Positions 35,846-46,397 are shown, counted from the stretch's first letter. The stretch: DNA of 64,000 nucleotides from Pisolithus tinctorius (GCA_024663395.1 JANFAH010000031.1:248001-312000), one strand, 5' to 3'. Translations and numbers: made by a program. The notes: generated by a model not told the origin, from the sequence alone.

Positions 35846-36109
35846 CAAGTGGACCCACAAATGTCCAAGGTACTGCTAGAGAGTCGGTACATGCGAACAC
35901 GAGCGCATATATAGACATCCAAGACAAATGATGTTACTCTTACACAGATAACCACATTCACTGAAGGCACGTAAAATTTCATTCTGTGACAAAGTTAGTG
36001 TTCTTTTGCCAAGTGGCAGTCGGGAAGGACTCCGAGGTGAAATGTGGTTATGTAAATAGAATATGACCGTCAGATCAGTGGCTAAAGCGTGAAGAAAGAG
36101 CCTATCAGT

Positions 36110-36621
36110 CACTCACCCAACCATTTGAATGGCACACAGTGAGGTGCAAGCCAAACTAGCACTATTGAGTCGAGCCTCGGTCCATCTATTGGGCTGCCAT
36201 CTGCGGCTGTGGTATGCGAACAGCTGCCACTACACTGCGAGCAGCGTTCTTGTATGCATACACCCGCCTTTAAATGGGTTGACAGATCTCAGCATCTGCT
36301 AGGCAGATCTAGAAAGTGTGCAGAGGGGATTTTGGGATAGATGTCAATTTGGGTACACATCCAGCCAGCGCCGGTGAAAATGCATGATTGGATCATCAGC
36401 TTCGAGAACTTCAGCTCATTCACTGCTCTCTGATGCAGATGCCCCAAGAGGTCTTCTCATTCGTCTTTCCATCCGAGGATGTGATCAGTTGGTCTTCACT
36501 ACTAGATGCTCTTCACTACCAGATGCCCGTGACAACAGTGTAGACGATGGAACTAGACTGTCTATTGTGGACACACCCTCGTGTTCTGCTAGGATCTCGG
36601 TACGAGTTCTCGGTTTGCCTG
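36110..36621 (+). pseudogene. duplicate of the RWD gene: upstream region and 5' half, interrupted
   Basis: This stretch is an inverted, diverged copy of about 16560-16060. The upstream part matches first (CCGCCTTT...GGGTTGAC, GTGCAGAG-GGATTTTG). Coding remnants of the RWD domain follow (CGAGAACTTCAGCTC, TTCTCATTCGTCTTTCCATC), ending at GGTTTGCCTG. Frameshifts and lost CpG sites make it a pseudogene. It stops at 36621, where element A begins, and resumes at 59629. Confidence 0.85.
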
Positions 36622-36748
36622 TGTAAGTGTACGCTTACTACTCATGCTACCACTACCACTCACACCAACACCACTCACACGCCACTCACTGTCACATCAC
36701 ACTATCACGTCTCCTATCACACCCTCATCTTTCGTCTGGGCATGTGGA
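36622..36748 (+). repeat. 5' LTR of element A, first part
   Basis: Matches 59321 onward until CATGTGGA, where element B is inserted. It continues at 54084. Confidence 0.9.
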
Positions 36749-36847
36749 TGTTACGATATGTACTCTTTTTTCCTTTTCTCTCTTTTCTTTTCGTCTTATC
36801 TAATCTCTTCGTCTTATCTTACCTCTCGGACTCAGCTCGGACCCCAG
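36749..36847 (+). repeat. 5' LTR of element B, first part
   Basis: Matches the start of the 3' LTR at 53705 up to CGGACCCC. Element C interrupts it; the remainder starts at 48347. Confidence 0.9.
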
Positions 36848-36999
36848 TGTGAGTCAAAGTGTGGAAAGTCAAAGTGTGGAAAGGTGGTGAAAACCAACCA
36901 AAACCAACACAAAAGACAAATGTAAAGCGAGTGGTGGTGTGCCTCTGCGGAACCTGGAGTGCAGAAACCTAAATGTGGGGGGAACTTCAAGTAGAGGTG

Positions 37000-37164
37000 C
37001 TCCTGGCGCAAGTCGACGACGAGTTACGCAGGAGAAGATGAATAAGTGATGACTGAGGAGGGGATGCTGAACAGAGTGAAGGTGTTCAGCCGAAAGTACT
37101 TGGGGGTAATGGACTTTTGATAGAATATGCTCCTGGCGCAAGTCGATGACGAGTTACGCAGGAG
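37000..37164. repeat. two copies of the element C palindrome in the 3' LTR
   Basis: At 37000-37034 and 37130-37164 the arms CTCCTG and CAGGAG enclose GCGCAAGTCG and CGAGTTACGC. The 35-base units differ by one C/T in a CpG. Equivalent copies are at 46636-46670 and 46766-46800. Confidence 0.88.
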
Positions 37165-37823
37165 TGAATGGATGACTAAGCAGGTGTGCTGACAGAGCAC
37201 AGATGATACTTCAGATGAAGGTAGATAGACCCTTGATGGAGCCTCAACTACCAATGATATGAATGAAGACAGATAGACTCTTCCGAATGAGCCTCAACTG
37301 TCGACGACAAGATATGCTGAGCTGAGCTGACTTCTGAGTGACTTCTTGATTGATTGTGGGTAGCTAAGTACATGGGGGTTTATATACTGAGGGGGGAGCA
37401 CTGCTTGTGACAAACAAGGCACAAACACTTGGTAAGTAATGAGTAAGGACTGAGTAATCATGATGAGTAAGCGAGAAATGATAAGTAAGCAAGCAAAGAA
37501 GATTGGTAAGTATTGGCAATGAACAAGTCAAGGATAGTCAAAATATCACAAAATGAGTCAAATAGAATCAGAAACTGAGTAAGCGCACTGATATCACATT
37601 AGGGGGTGGCGATGCAAGTTAGATCTCGGCGGAGACATCTCTAGATCCAAAGACGGCATGACAGATGGACGGTGTTTCCAGATAGGGAAGTATTAATTCC
37701 AGAATTGAAGGGCATGAGTCAGGTGTCAAAGGGGGCTAGGGCATTGGGGGTCTGTGGGGCAATGAGAGCATATGCGATCGCGTCTCCCACCCTTCCATCC
37801 TCTCAGCGAAGTTAACAAAAACT

Positions 37824-38381
37824 TCATGGACGGGGTTCTGATGGAGGAGGAGGAGAAGGGGGGACGTCTTCTGCTGGATCTTGCAGTAAGAAGGCAAGAT
37901 GCATGTCATACTCATCATGAATGCGATCAGGGAGGCTGGAGGACAGTAGATTATACTGCAGCTGTCGCAATGCAGGAAGAATGATGGACGAGATTGGAAC
38001 AAAGATGGTGCAGGGAGCAGGGAGGAATGATCCATATGCTTCATCAACCGGGGAGACTGAAATGACCACATAAGACCTTTCTAACTGAGTGACAGACCTG
38101 AGGCGACCAAAGAACGTCCTTCTGGAGGTCATACTGACAAGGAGAACACGCTGACCAAGCTGCATGGGAGGAGACGGGGCTGACAACGATGGGATGAACC
38201 AGGGGGCTTCAGGACGGAAGCTGGTGGGAATGCCTGGCAGATATACGTAGCCACTGTCTCTGGCAAATGAGACAAGCGAGATGACCGACGAAGAGGTGGC
38301 CATGATTGATGGACTTAGCGAAATGAGCGTCTGATGGATGGAGTGCTGTAGAAACACGTAGGGTGTGAGGATCCTCTCCAA
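37824..38381 (-). CDS. LTR-encoded 185-codon ORF (3' LTR copy), function unknown
   Basis: Lies wholly in the LTR in the same sense as gag-pol. An internal start at 38303 (MATSSSV) is plausible. The product would include FARDSGYVYLPGIPTSFRPEAPWFIPSL-type residues, a segment with basic and hydrophobic alternation, and a Pro-rich tail (PPSPPPPSEPRP). No family is recognised. It is preserved in both LTRs with a few missense changes. It could also be an open frame kept by chance because the LTRs are young. Confidence 0.4.
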   Translation of the reverse strand: MERILTPYVFLQHSIHQTLISLSPSIMATSSSVISLVSFARDSGYVYLPGIPTSFRPEAPWFIPSLSAPSPPMQLGQRVLLVSMTSRRTFFGRLRSVTQLERSYVVISVSPVDEAYGSFLPAPCTIFVPISSIILPALRQLQYNLLSSSLPDRIHDEYDMHLAFLLQDPAEDVPPSPPPPSEPRP

Positions 38382-38636
38382 ATTTGGAAGGAAGAATCGT
38401 GGGGCTGAGCACTTTAAGCGAGCATGGGAATGGAGTCGATATCTTTGGAAATGGTGGAGATATGACGAAAACCGGAATGCCGTACACGGGCACTAAAAAC
38501 TTTTAATGCGCGCTTAACTCGCTTCCTCTTTTCTCTTTAGCACTGACGACTCGTTCTTGTGCGAAGGATGACTGTTCACGTCCAACAGTCTTTCTACGCA
38601 TGAGGCCTTTAGTCTTCATCTGCATGCATGGGCATT

Positions 38637-38663
38637 GTGCGCAACTCGTCAACGAGTTAGGCA
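38637..38663. repeat. element C palindrome copy near the 3' LTR edge
   Basis: GTGCGCAACTCGTCAACGAG continues into TTAGGC. The partner copy in the other LTR (about 48274-48299) has GTGCAC, a CpG to CpA change. Confidence 0.85.
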
Positions 38664-38833
38664 GAGTCAGCTGTAACCATGTCCACAACACCTTTGGTGT
38701 GTGACATCCACCGGCAAGAAGAAATGCAATCGTCCCCGATTGCGACCAATGCAGGGAACCCAGGGAAAACAAAAAGAAAAATGAAGGAAGGAATGACAGG
38801 CAATCAGTATCGTAAGAAATGAAAAAAGGGAAA

Positions 38834-41800
38834 TCATGAATAGTCATCTGAGTCGTAGTCGATATTGTTATTGGTTTCTCTGTTTTCATCATCTGTTTCA
38901 TCTTCTTCATCATTGTCGTTGTCATTGTCGTTGTCATTACTGCTGTTATTTTCTTCTTCTTCATCTCTTTCTTCTTCCATAACACTGGGCAAGGGAGTGT
39001 GGCGAGAATAATAGGGAATGAGTCGAAAAGCTGCGACACCTCGAGCAGAAATGGTGCCATCAAGTTCTTTAAGGACGTAGGAGCCTCCCTTGGTGCGACG
39101 AACAACCTCATAGGGACCAAGGTAGCGTGGCTTTGATTTGCGATCCAGTTCCTTCTCTATCTGCGTGTTGCGAACCAATACCAAATCTCCTGGCTCATAA
39201 GCCGACTTCATCAACCGTAAAGCATACCTCTTCTCAAACTGACCCTTGGAGCGTAAACGAGACCTCTGCAAAGTGGTGAAAGCAGCATTGATATCTTCCT
39301 CTCTCTTTTCCAACTGTCGAATGCGAAGTGTGAGAAGCTCTTGAGACGACATTCCAGAGTAGAACCCTTCAACGAGACAGGTGGACTCGAAGAGGTCAAA
39401 AGGCAGGACGGGATCAAGACCATGTAGCAGGAAGTAGGGGCTGAATCCAGTGGAGCGACGAGTAGTGACCTTGTCTGCGAAGAATGCATGATGGACCTTG
39501 GACGGCCAAAGCGAAAGATCTCCTTCACAAGCCTTGATGATAGCCTCTCTGATAACAAAGTGACCACGTTCTACAACTCCATTTGCCTTGGAATTATATG
39601 GGGAGATGCGAATCTGAGGAATGGAGTAGTGCTTCATGAGTTTCTCAAAGGCGCCCTTGACCTCACTGCCATTATCAGTGACAACCTGGGCAATAACACC
39701 ATAACGACAGAAGACTTCTTCCCAGAAGAATTTAGCAAGACTGTCTGCATTGGCATGACGAAGAGCACGACCTTCTGCAGCGAGGGAAAGATCATCTCGA
39801 GCTGCGACAAGATAGCGATAACCACGTGCTTTGGGCATGAGCATGACGTCGACATAGACCTTCATAAAGATTCTGGGGGAAGCAGAAATGGTGATGGGAA
39901 CCTCTGCTTTACGAGTGCTTCGGACCTGGCATTCATGGCAAGAGTGGACATGATGGGCAACGTCTTGGTACATCCGAGGCCAGTAAAAGCGCTGTCTGAC
40001 CGTATGAAAGACTCCAAAGACTCCACGATGACCAAGTTCTTCATGAGCGTGACTGAGGATCTGGACACGGAGATGGGGATCAAAGACGACCTTGGCTGGA
40101 GGATGAGGACCTCGACGTTTAAAGAGCTGGTCTCCATGAAGGAAGAACTGGAGGGATCTGCGAATGAAGCGCTTGCGAGCAGTACTGGAAGGGAATGGGG
40201 GAAGTTCTGTAGTACGAAGGAAGTGCAGGACTCGACGTAAGAGGACATCTTGAGACGTATCATTGGAAAGGAACGATGGGAGGGTAACGGCATATGTGGA
40301 TTCGTGCGCAAGTCGTTGATGAGTTGCGCTGACTGAAGACGGATGGGCATCTGTAAAAAGAATATTCTCCAACCACTCATCAGCCTCTTCTGCATCAGCT
40401 TCGCCTTCTTCATACTCCTCTTCTGTAGGTTGACGTCTGGAAAGGGCATCTGGGGCTCGGTGACGAACAGCAGGGACATGAATAAGCTTAAAATCAAAGA
40501 GAAGTATACCCTCGATCCAGCGATTGACAGTAGTGTTAGGTTGAAGATCTGGATCATTGAGCATACCTTTGATGTACTTCACATCAACCTCTACCCATAG
40601 ATGACGAACGCCGTAGAGATATAGACGGTAGTGACGAAGTGCTCTGAAGAGACCATAGAGCTCGAGCTTAGGCTGACTGTAGCGAGATTCACGTTCATTG
40701 ATGGGGAGTGAACCATAGCGAGCAGGACGTTTGCGACCTTCTTCATCATACAGGGAGAGAACGAATCCAACGGCGATGTTACTAGTGTCAACGGAAAGAA
40801 CAACTGGCAGGTCAGATGAGTAGTCAATGGGGCAAAGGGCAGGAGCAGACGAGACGGCGAGCTTCAAGGCGTCAAACGCATCTTGCTGGGGCTGACCCCA
40901 AACGAACGGAGCACTCTTGCGATAAAGGTCAACAAGTGGGCGAGCCAACTGCGAGTAGTTCTCAATCCAGATACGAACAGTACCACAGAGACCTAGGAAT
41001 GAGCGAACATCTTTGGGCGTAGCGAGCGTTGGCCAGTTGACGACCTTCTTCACCTTGTGGTCGTCAGGAGAGCGACCATGAGGATGGCATGCTTGACCAA
41101 GAATGATAACACGAGGCTGGCAGATCTGAGATTTCAAGCCAGAAAACGTTCCGCCAGCATGAGCAAACCGATGCATGACTCTATGCACGTCTACAGCATG
41201 TTCCCAAATGAAGCGACGTATGCCGGGATTCTCGGGTAACGTTTCGGCATTGCCATCGGCATCTTCATAACGGGTTGCAGGGCCTTTGACTGGCAGATCG
41301 TCGATGAAAACATTGGCAACGTGAGGGACTTCGTCCTGTAGAATGAACGCTGTACAATTCTGAAACTCTGACGGCGAGTTGGTGTAGCCTTGAGGCATGG
41401 CAGTATGGCGCAGTAAGCCAAGAGGCGTCATGAAGGATGTCAGATCTCGGCTATCGGGATGGAGCTGGCGTGCATCAAATCCTGAAAATAGATCAAAGAC
41501 CGTGTAGCATTGACGACCGGCAAACGGCTCCACAAAGTCGTCCAATATTGGTGGAACACCAGCGTCCCGAATTGTAACCCTATTCAGAGGCTGTAGATCA
41601 TGAACGATACGGATCTTGCCATTCTTTTTCATAATGCAAAACCACTTGGAGCGATAGGATGATTGGGCCAGCTCATAGAGACCAGCGGCGATCTTCTCCC
41701 GAAGAAGCTGTATGACACGTTCTCGTATGCCAGGGGGAATTGGAATGTTACGAAACTCCCATGGTTCATGTGGCAGGACAGGAATGATGTAAGGCGAAAA

Positions 41801-42457
41801 ATAGTCCGAACGGAAGTTGCCTCTCTCCGATTCATCGAACGCCAAGGCACGCTCATTAAGCTTCATGACATGCGAAAAAAGTTTTTCCTCTTCTGGCCAG
41901 AGAAAGCCATCAGCGTTAATCTTCATGGAGGTAAGGCGCTCTTGAGTAAGCTTCTTTGTGGGAATGAACACAGGAGGGTGACAAGTGAGAGGTGTGAGTG
42001 ATGCAAGAGGGTCTTCTGGAAACCGGCGCTGGACTCGAGCGTCTTCTGGATAGACTCCAGGCACTGGCTTGACTTTACGATCGACACGCTTGTACGCTCC
42101 ATATACCGGCTGACCTGTTTCATCGGCTGAGTCTTCTGTATCCATAGCAAGGCCTTTTCTAAAATGTAACAAATCAAGAAAGTCAGACAGGGAATAGTAA
42201 AAATGAAGCTGTTTTTCAGTTTTCTGAATAAGAAGGGGATCTGGTGCTTTTGAAGGATTAGATAACGAAGAAGAGAAGACATCAAGATAAAAGGAGCTCT
42301 GGAAATCTGAAACTAAAGGAGGCATAGTAAGTGATGTTACAGGAGTATCTGAGCAAAGAAACGATATCTGTGGGTTTAGGAGTTTAACGACTTCTCGGTC
42401 AAAGTGAGCAGACAAAGAACAAGAGAAACTATAAGTACAAAAGGGGACATTCAAATC
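38834..42457 (-). CDS. element C pol: reverse transcriptase, RNase H, integrase
   Basis: An intact frame of about 1207 codons in the +1 frame relative to the protease ORF. Reverse transcriptase: FSGFDARQLHPDSRDLTSF, MPQGYTNSPSEFQN and the active site FIDD (FIDDLPV). RNase H: VVLSVDTSNIAVGF, ESRYSQPKLELYGL. Integrase: an HHCC zinc region (HEELGHRGVFGVF ... CHECQ), VDVMLMPKARGYRYL (Asp), VVTDNGSEVKGAF (Asp) and GVVERGH (Glu). The GPY motif YLGPYEVV precedes an acidic Asn/Asp tail. The open frame extends upstream to beyond 43075, but homology begins around 42100. The start given assumes a +1 shift at the protease stop. Confidence 0.88.
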   Translation of the reverse strand, partial: DLNVPFCTYSFSCSLSAHFDREVVKLLNPQISFLCSDTPVTSLTMPPLVSDFQSSFYLDVFSSSLSNPSKAPDPLLIQKTEKQLHFYYSLSDFLDLLHFRKGLAMDTEDSADETGQPVYGAYKRVDRKVKPVPGVYPEDARVQRRFPEDPLASLTPLTCHPPVFIPTKKLTQERLTSMKINADGFLWPEEEKLFSHVMKLNERALAFDESERGNFRSDYFSPYIIPVLPHEPWEFRNIPIPPGIRERVIQLLREKIAAGLYELAQSSYRSKWFCIMKKNGKIRIVHDLQPLNRVTIRDAGVPPILDDFVEPFAGRQCYTVFDLFSGFDARQLHPDSRDLTSFMTPLGLLRHTAMPQGYTNSPSEFQNCTAFILQDEVPHVANVFIDDLPVKGPATRYEDADGNAETLPENPGIRRFIWEHAVDVHRVMHRFAHAGGTFSGLKSQICQPRVIILGQACHPHGRSPDDHKVKKVVNWPTLATPKDVRSFLGLCGTVRIWIENYSQLARPLVDLYRKSAPFVWGQPQQDAFDALKLAVSSAPALCPIDYSSDLPVVLSVDTSNIAVGFVLSLYDEEGRKRPARYGSLPINERESRYSQPKLELYGLFRALRHYRLYLYGVRHLWVEVDVKYIKGMLNDPDLQPNTTVNRWIEGILLFDFKLIHVPAVRHRAPDALSRRQPTEEEYEEGEADAEEADEWLENILFTDAHPSSVSATHQRLAHESTYAVTLPSFLSNDTSQDVLLRRVLHFLRTTELPPFPSSTARKRFIRRSLQFFLHGDQLFKRRGPHPPAKVVFDPHLRVQILSHAHEELGHRGVFGVFHTVRQRFYWPRMYQDVAHHVHSCHECQVRSTRKAEVPITISASPRIFMKVYVDVMLMPKARGYRYLVAARDDLSLAAEGRALRHANADSLAKFFWEEVFCRYGVIAQVVTDNGSEVKGAFEKLMKHYSIPQIRISPYNSKANGVVERGHFVIREAIIKACEGDLSLWPSKVHHAFFADKVTTRRSTGFSPYFLLHGLDPVLPFDLFESTCLVEGFYSGMSSQELLTLRIRQLEKREEDINAAFTTLQRSRLRSKGQFEKRYALRLMKSAYEPGDLVLVRNTQIEKELDRKSKPRYLGPYEVVRRTKGGSYVLKELDGTISARGVAAFRLIPYYSRHTPLPSVMEEERDEEEENNSSNDNDNDNDNDEEDETDDENRETNNNIDYDSDDYS
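40305..40329. repeat. element C palindrome copy within pol
   Basis: GTGCGCAAGTCGTTGATGAG continues into TTGCGC. Here it is read in a frame giving ATHQRLAH, unlike the protease ORF copies. Confidence 0.85.
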
Positions 42458-44621
42458 AATCTTCAAAGAGCTGGAGAAATAAATGATGAGATATGGGAGA
42501 AAGTGGAGGAACACATCTGAGTAGATCATCGGACCTGCCTTGAGCTGAACCTGAGGAAGTGGAAGCAGGAAAGTGGTCTGGGTATGAAACTGCTTCGAAA
42601 GGGGGAGGATGAGCTGAGGCTGAGGCAAAACTGACTGCACTGGCAAGGACATGAAGACCGGAACTTGGGAATGCACCTGTGTCCTCTTCATCCACATCAC
42701 CTGAACGGTCCTCTGCAGCTTCCTGCAAATGAGCGATCCATCCAGTAGGGGTACGACACATGACAACATTGTTGTAAGGCTCTGGCATGGCAACTGACTC
42801 TTCACCAACAGCAGCATTAGATATGGCTTGGGGAGCTGAGGGTAGTAATGGCATAGGAAGAGTTGGACTAGAGGAATGCTGATGCCTGCATAAGTCGTCG
42901 CCGAGTTGTGCAGACTGAGGCAAGGACGGGCTAGGCAGATAGAAGCGAGAGCCAATACTAGTGTTGAACATATCAGAGTCAAGTGGCGAAAGTGTGGTGG
43001 GTACATCTGGGGATAGACTGGACAAGTGGTGGGACACGCACAACTTGTCGACGAGTTGCGTGGACTGAGAGTCATGACCTATATCTGAGGATGAACCAGG
43101 CAACTGCACATGGCTGCACAAGTCGTCGTCGAGTTGTGCAGACTGATGATGGGTGGATGGACTGGGCACATATGGATCCCTGCACAACTCGTCGTCGAGT
43201 TGTGCGGACTGAGAGTCATGGCAAGCATCATGGGAAGTAGGGGCAACTGAACCGCAGTAGGAAGTATTGAAGATGGAGAACGTAGCTTCAGAGTCTGGAG
43301 TGACAGTGTCTCTACAGAACAGAAGTGAAGCCTGGTGGGAACCATTGGTGGGCTCTTCCTGAATGATAACTGGATCTGGGGATGGGGGAGAGGGAGTCTG
43401 AGGCGGAGCAGTAATGCCATTAGAAAGTACATGTGAAGCAGGTAGACTCGAGTTAGACGGCAGGTCTGGAGGTGGAGATGCATTGCTCTGAGTGGGAGAT
43501 GCCTGTGGGAGTAGACGAGGATAGAACCTGACATAGGCAGAACCTTCAAGCTCATGGTAATGCTCTAGTGGGGCAGGAACCTGTCGGACCAAGCGAGTAT
43601 CAAGCATAAGGAAGTCTTGGAAGTAGACTCCTGATTCATCAGTACCTCTTTCTCCAGCAAGTGCATGGTTTGAGTCAAGATAAAGGGAGGATAGATGGGG
43701 AGTGCGATGAGCAAGGCTAGTAAGAAGTGAGACAAGTGACTGGCGCTCTTCTCTTCTGATCTGGCGACGAATCTGGGCAAGGGTAGGATTATCCCCCAAT
43801 CCACTCGCATCAGTGGACTGTAACTCCTGGGTAAGCTGATTGACAAACTCCGAAGGAAAGGGACTGGTAGGAGGTGGGAATGCTTGGACTGGAATGGGAT
43901 GGAACACAGGAAAGGCTGAGGCAACATCAAACCCATCTGGGGGTGATTCAGGATACAGCAGAGTAGAATCAAGTGACTGAGGGGGTGACTGCGAAGTTGA
44001 TGGGGGTGGAGTGAAGACTATGGGTGAAACATGATGAGGGGTACCAACTGCTACATCTCTCATAGGTTCATCGGCTTCTTGCTGAGAATGGACAGGCTCT
44101 AGAGTCACCATAAGGGTATCTGCAACAGACCCAAGCTGGCCTTCAGTAACACACATCTCCAGGGGGTGATCTGAATCAGCTCCAAAGACAACATAAGTTC
44201 CAGACTCTCTTTCAACAATGCTAACCGAGTTCCCAAGAGCCCAAGGACGACCAAGTAGGAGATCAAAGCCTGCATTAGTGTCTGGGGCAACGAATAGATT
44301 GGTCCAAGTCTTGGCAGCACCACAGAAGAGAGGGACATCTTGTACCAGACCTTTCAGAGTAGAGATACCTCCTTTTGCATCTTGCATATTGATGGTCTGT
44401 GACATATCGACAGGCATGCGAATGACTGACTGAGCTATACCAGCACGAACAACATTGAGGGTAGATCCAGAGTCAATGACACCTGTTACGCGACGACCAT
44501 TGCAAGTCAGATTGATAGTGATGAGGGGGCTAGAAGTCAAGGCCAAGTAGGAGGATGCAGGAGGAGTTCCTTCAACGGCAGTAACAGACTTGACTGGCTG
44601 AGCCAGGGGCTGTCTCTTGAA
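42456..44621 (-). CDS. element C protease and long Ser/Pro linker
   Basis: This frame follows the gag stop (TGA, 44624-44622) without a frame change and stays open to TGA 42458-42456. Near its start lies a retroviral-type aspartic protease (VTGVIDSGSTLNVV, catalytic DSG; later FDLLLGRPWALG). The rest, over 500 codons, is a Ser/Pro/Gln-rich linker in which QSAQLDDDLC-like peptides recur four or more times, encoded by the palindrome DNA motif. Expression would need read-through of the gag TGA, or the TGA may be a CGA mutation. Confidence 0.7.
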   Translation of the reverse strand, partial: FKRQPLAQPVKSVTAVEGTPPASSYLALTSSPLITINLTCNGRRVTGVIDSGSTLNVVRAGIAQSVIRMPVDMSQTINMQDAKGGISTLKGLVQDVPLFCGAAKTWTNLFVAPDTNAGFDLLLGRPWALGNSVSIVERESGTYVVFGADSDHPLEMCVTEGQLGSVADTLMVTLEPVHSQQEADEPMRDVAVGTPHHVSPIVFTPPPSTSQSPPQSLDSTLLYPESPPDGFDVASAFPVFHPIPVQAFPPPTSPFPSEFVNQLTQELQSTDASGLGDNPTLAQIRRQIRREERQSLVSLLTSLAHRTPHLSSLYLDSNHALAGERGTDESGVYFQDFLMLDTRLVRQVPAPLEHYHELEGSAYVRFYPRLLPQASPTQSNASPPPDLPSNSSLPASHVLSNGITAPPQTPSPPSPDPVIIQEEPTNGSHQASLLFCRDTVTPDSEATFSIFNTSYCGSVAPTSHDACHDSQSAQLDDELCRDPYVPSPSTHHQSAQLDDDLCSHVQLPGSSSDIGHDSQSTQLVDKLCVSHHLSSLSPDVPTTLSPLDSDMFNTSIGSRFYLPSPSLPQSAQLGDDLCRHQHSSSPTLPMPLLPSAPQAISNAAVGEESVAMPEPYNNVVMCRTPTGWIAHLQEAAEDRSGDVDEEDTGAFPSSGLHVLASAVSFASASAHPPPFEAVSYPDHFPASTSSGSAQGRSDDLLRCVPPLSPISHHLFLQLFED
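42886..43206. repeat. cluster of four element C palindromes in the protease ORF
   Basis: Copies at about 42886-42914, 43035-43062, 43115-43140 and 43181-43206, for example GCACAACTCGTCGTCGAG followed by TTGTGC, which is almost perfectly self-complementary. They encode the repeated peptide SAQLDDxLC. Confidence 0.85.
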
Positions 44622-46397
44622 TCACATAAGCTCCTGAAGGTGCTGAGAAACATCCCTAGATGATCCAATGACCTCCCCAACAGATACAGTCAAGGGAGTA
44701 GAAAGAATGCGCTCTACAATGGCTTTAGAGTTGGCAGACTGCAAAAGCGATGAAGACAGGGAAGTGGTAGGAGGGGGCTTGGATTTCTTAGACCTGTCTG
44801 CAGAATCAGTGGCTTGACCAGATGGCTTTGGGACAGTGGCATCTTCCATGATGGCATCATCTCTAGTACCATCAAAGACAGCGGGATGGACATCAACTGG
44901 TACAAAGGCAGGGGCAAGTGGTACTTTCTGTGGAGCAGGGATGGATGCAGAGGATGAGGGCTTTGGCTCCTGACTCTCTTTCTCCTTGCCATGCGAACGA
45001 GGCGGGACAAGGACACTGTCAAAGACAGCCTTTCTCTTTTCTTTGGTAACCTTGTTAGAGCGATCCACAGCAGCAACAAGGGGTTCTTCTTCCAACTCAT
45101 AAATCTCGGCACTAGACTCTTCTTCGGCCTCTTCATGGACAACAAAGCGAACTGCATTGGCAGGCTGAGCAGCAGCTTTAGTGCGTTCATAGGCTTGCAG
45201 GATAGTCTCTTCTCCATTGCGATAGATGCGCTGTCCATTGGGGTAGATGACCCGATGGTTTTCATCACGTGCCAAAGAACCCTTCTGAATGAGATCATTA
45301 ATGGCCTGGCAACTCTCAACACCATGGCCTTCAACACCACAGCCATAACAAGTGATGGTCCTTCTAGCAGGACGGGTCTGGGATGAGGAAGTAGCAGCAG
45401 GGGCAGTGGATGCAGGAGTAGATGCAGGAGCAGGACGAAGGGAAGGAGCACGAAGCACCTTTGCAGCATCAGGATCCATCTTGATAGCACGATAGTAGAG
45501 GAGGGAGTAGTCTGGGTCACTGAGTGACATGCGAGAGAGGGACTTGATTAGGGTCTCAACCTCGTCTTGTTTGCGAGCAGTAGGACCTTCTTTCTCCAAA
45601 TTTTCAAGGTTTCTTCTGGCTTCATGGGAAGGGAGCAGAGGGCGAACACTGTCATCTCTTCCATCTGAGCGATGAGAAGCATTAGGCTGGGCCTGAGGAG
45701 CAGGGGCAGCACGAGGGCCAAGGAAGTCAAGGTCATCTGCATCAAAGCGATCACGGCGAAGGACCTCTTCAGCTGACTGGCATACATCATCATAGGGGAA
45801 TGGCCTGCTAATGTCAAGGTTGGGATCCTTTGTCCTGAGACGAGTTTCAACCAAGCCACGAAAGACTGGGGACAAACCAGCCCAAAAGTAGCAATTATAT
45901 TCATCAACCGATATCCTTCCTTTATTCTTCAACCAACCTCCAATGCGAATGAAGCCACGGTTGTAAGCCCTAAAGTCTTGAAGAGTCATAATGGGCTGCA
46001 TCCTAGACTCCAAAGCAAAGCTCTTGAGATGCCTTTCAAAGAACCTTTCATCTGATAGATCAGCATCAAAGTACTTGAGGAGATCAGCCTTCAAGTTAGC
46101 CCAATCAGGAGTGTAGTAGTGAGCCATTCCTTCAATAATCTCCCTAACACGAGCATTGCAGTACTGGAGGATTGACTCGACCATTTCCTGGTCAGAAGTG
46201 ACATTGTGGTAGGCACAGAGACGTTCATAGTGGTCCAAGAAGGAGCGAACATGGGTATGGTCTCCTTGGAATAATTCAGGGGCAGACTTCATGCCAAGCA
46301 AGGGCATAGTGAGGACAGAGCGAGCAGGGGGAGCAGCCATAGCTACTGGAACTGCTGATGATGTAGGAGGATAGATAGTGGGGATGGTGGATGACAT
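44622..46397 (-). CDS. element C gag
   Basis: 591 codons from ATG 46397. The capsid-like part includes PELFQGDHTHVRSFLDHYERL, HYYTPDWANLKADLLKYFDAD and NKGRISVDEYNCYFWAGLS. A CCHC zinc knuckle (CYGCGVEGHGVESC) follows a Pro/Ala-rich stretch. The C-terminal part is Lys/Glu- and Ser/Pro-rich. It packages the element RNA. The frame continues past its TGA into the protease. Confidence 0.9.
   Translation of the reverse strand: MSSTIPTIYPPTSSAVPVAMAAPPARSVLTMPLLGMKSAPELFQGDHTHVRSFLDHYERLCAYHNVTSDQEMVESILQYCNARVREIIEGMAHYYTPDWANLKADLLKYFDADLSDERFFERHLKSFALESRMQPIMTLQDFRAYNRGFIRIGGWLKNKGRISVDEYNCYFWAGLSPVFRGLVETRLRTKDPNLDISRPFPYDDVCQSAEEVLRRDRFDADDLDFLGPRAAPAPQAQPNASHRSDGRDDSVRPLLPSHEARRNLENLEKEGPTARKQDEVETLIKSLSRMSLSDPDYSLLYYRAIKMDPDAAKVLRAPSLRPAPASTPASTAPAATSSSQTRPARRTITCYGCGVEGHGVESCQAINDLIQKGSLARDENHRVIYPNGQRIYRNGEETILQAYERTKAAAQPANAVRFVVHEEAEEESSAEIYELEEEPLVAAVDRSNKVTKEKRKAVFDSVLVPPRSHGKEKESQEPKPSSSASIPAPQKVPLAPAFVPVDVHPAVFDGTRDDAIMEDATVPKPSGQATDSADRSKKSKPPPTTSLSSSLLQSANSKAIVERILSTPLTVSVGEVIGSSRDVSQHLQELM

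Larger units (their letters stand above)
36848..38706 (-). repeat. 3' LTR of element C (1859 bp)
   Basis: Differs from 46499-48342 by one 15-bp tandem duplication and eight substitutions, all CpG transitions by my reading. It carries three copies of the dispersed palindrome and a 185-codon ORF. Confidence 0.93.
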
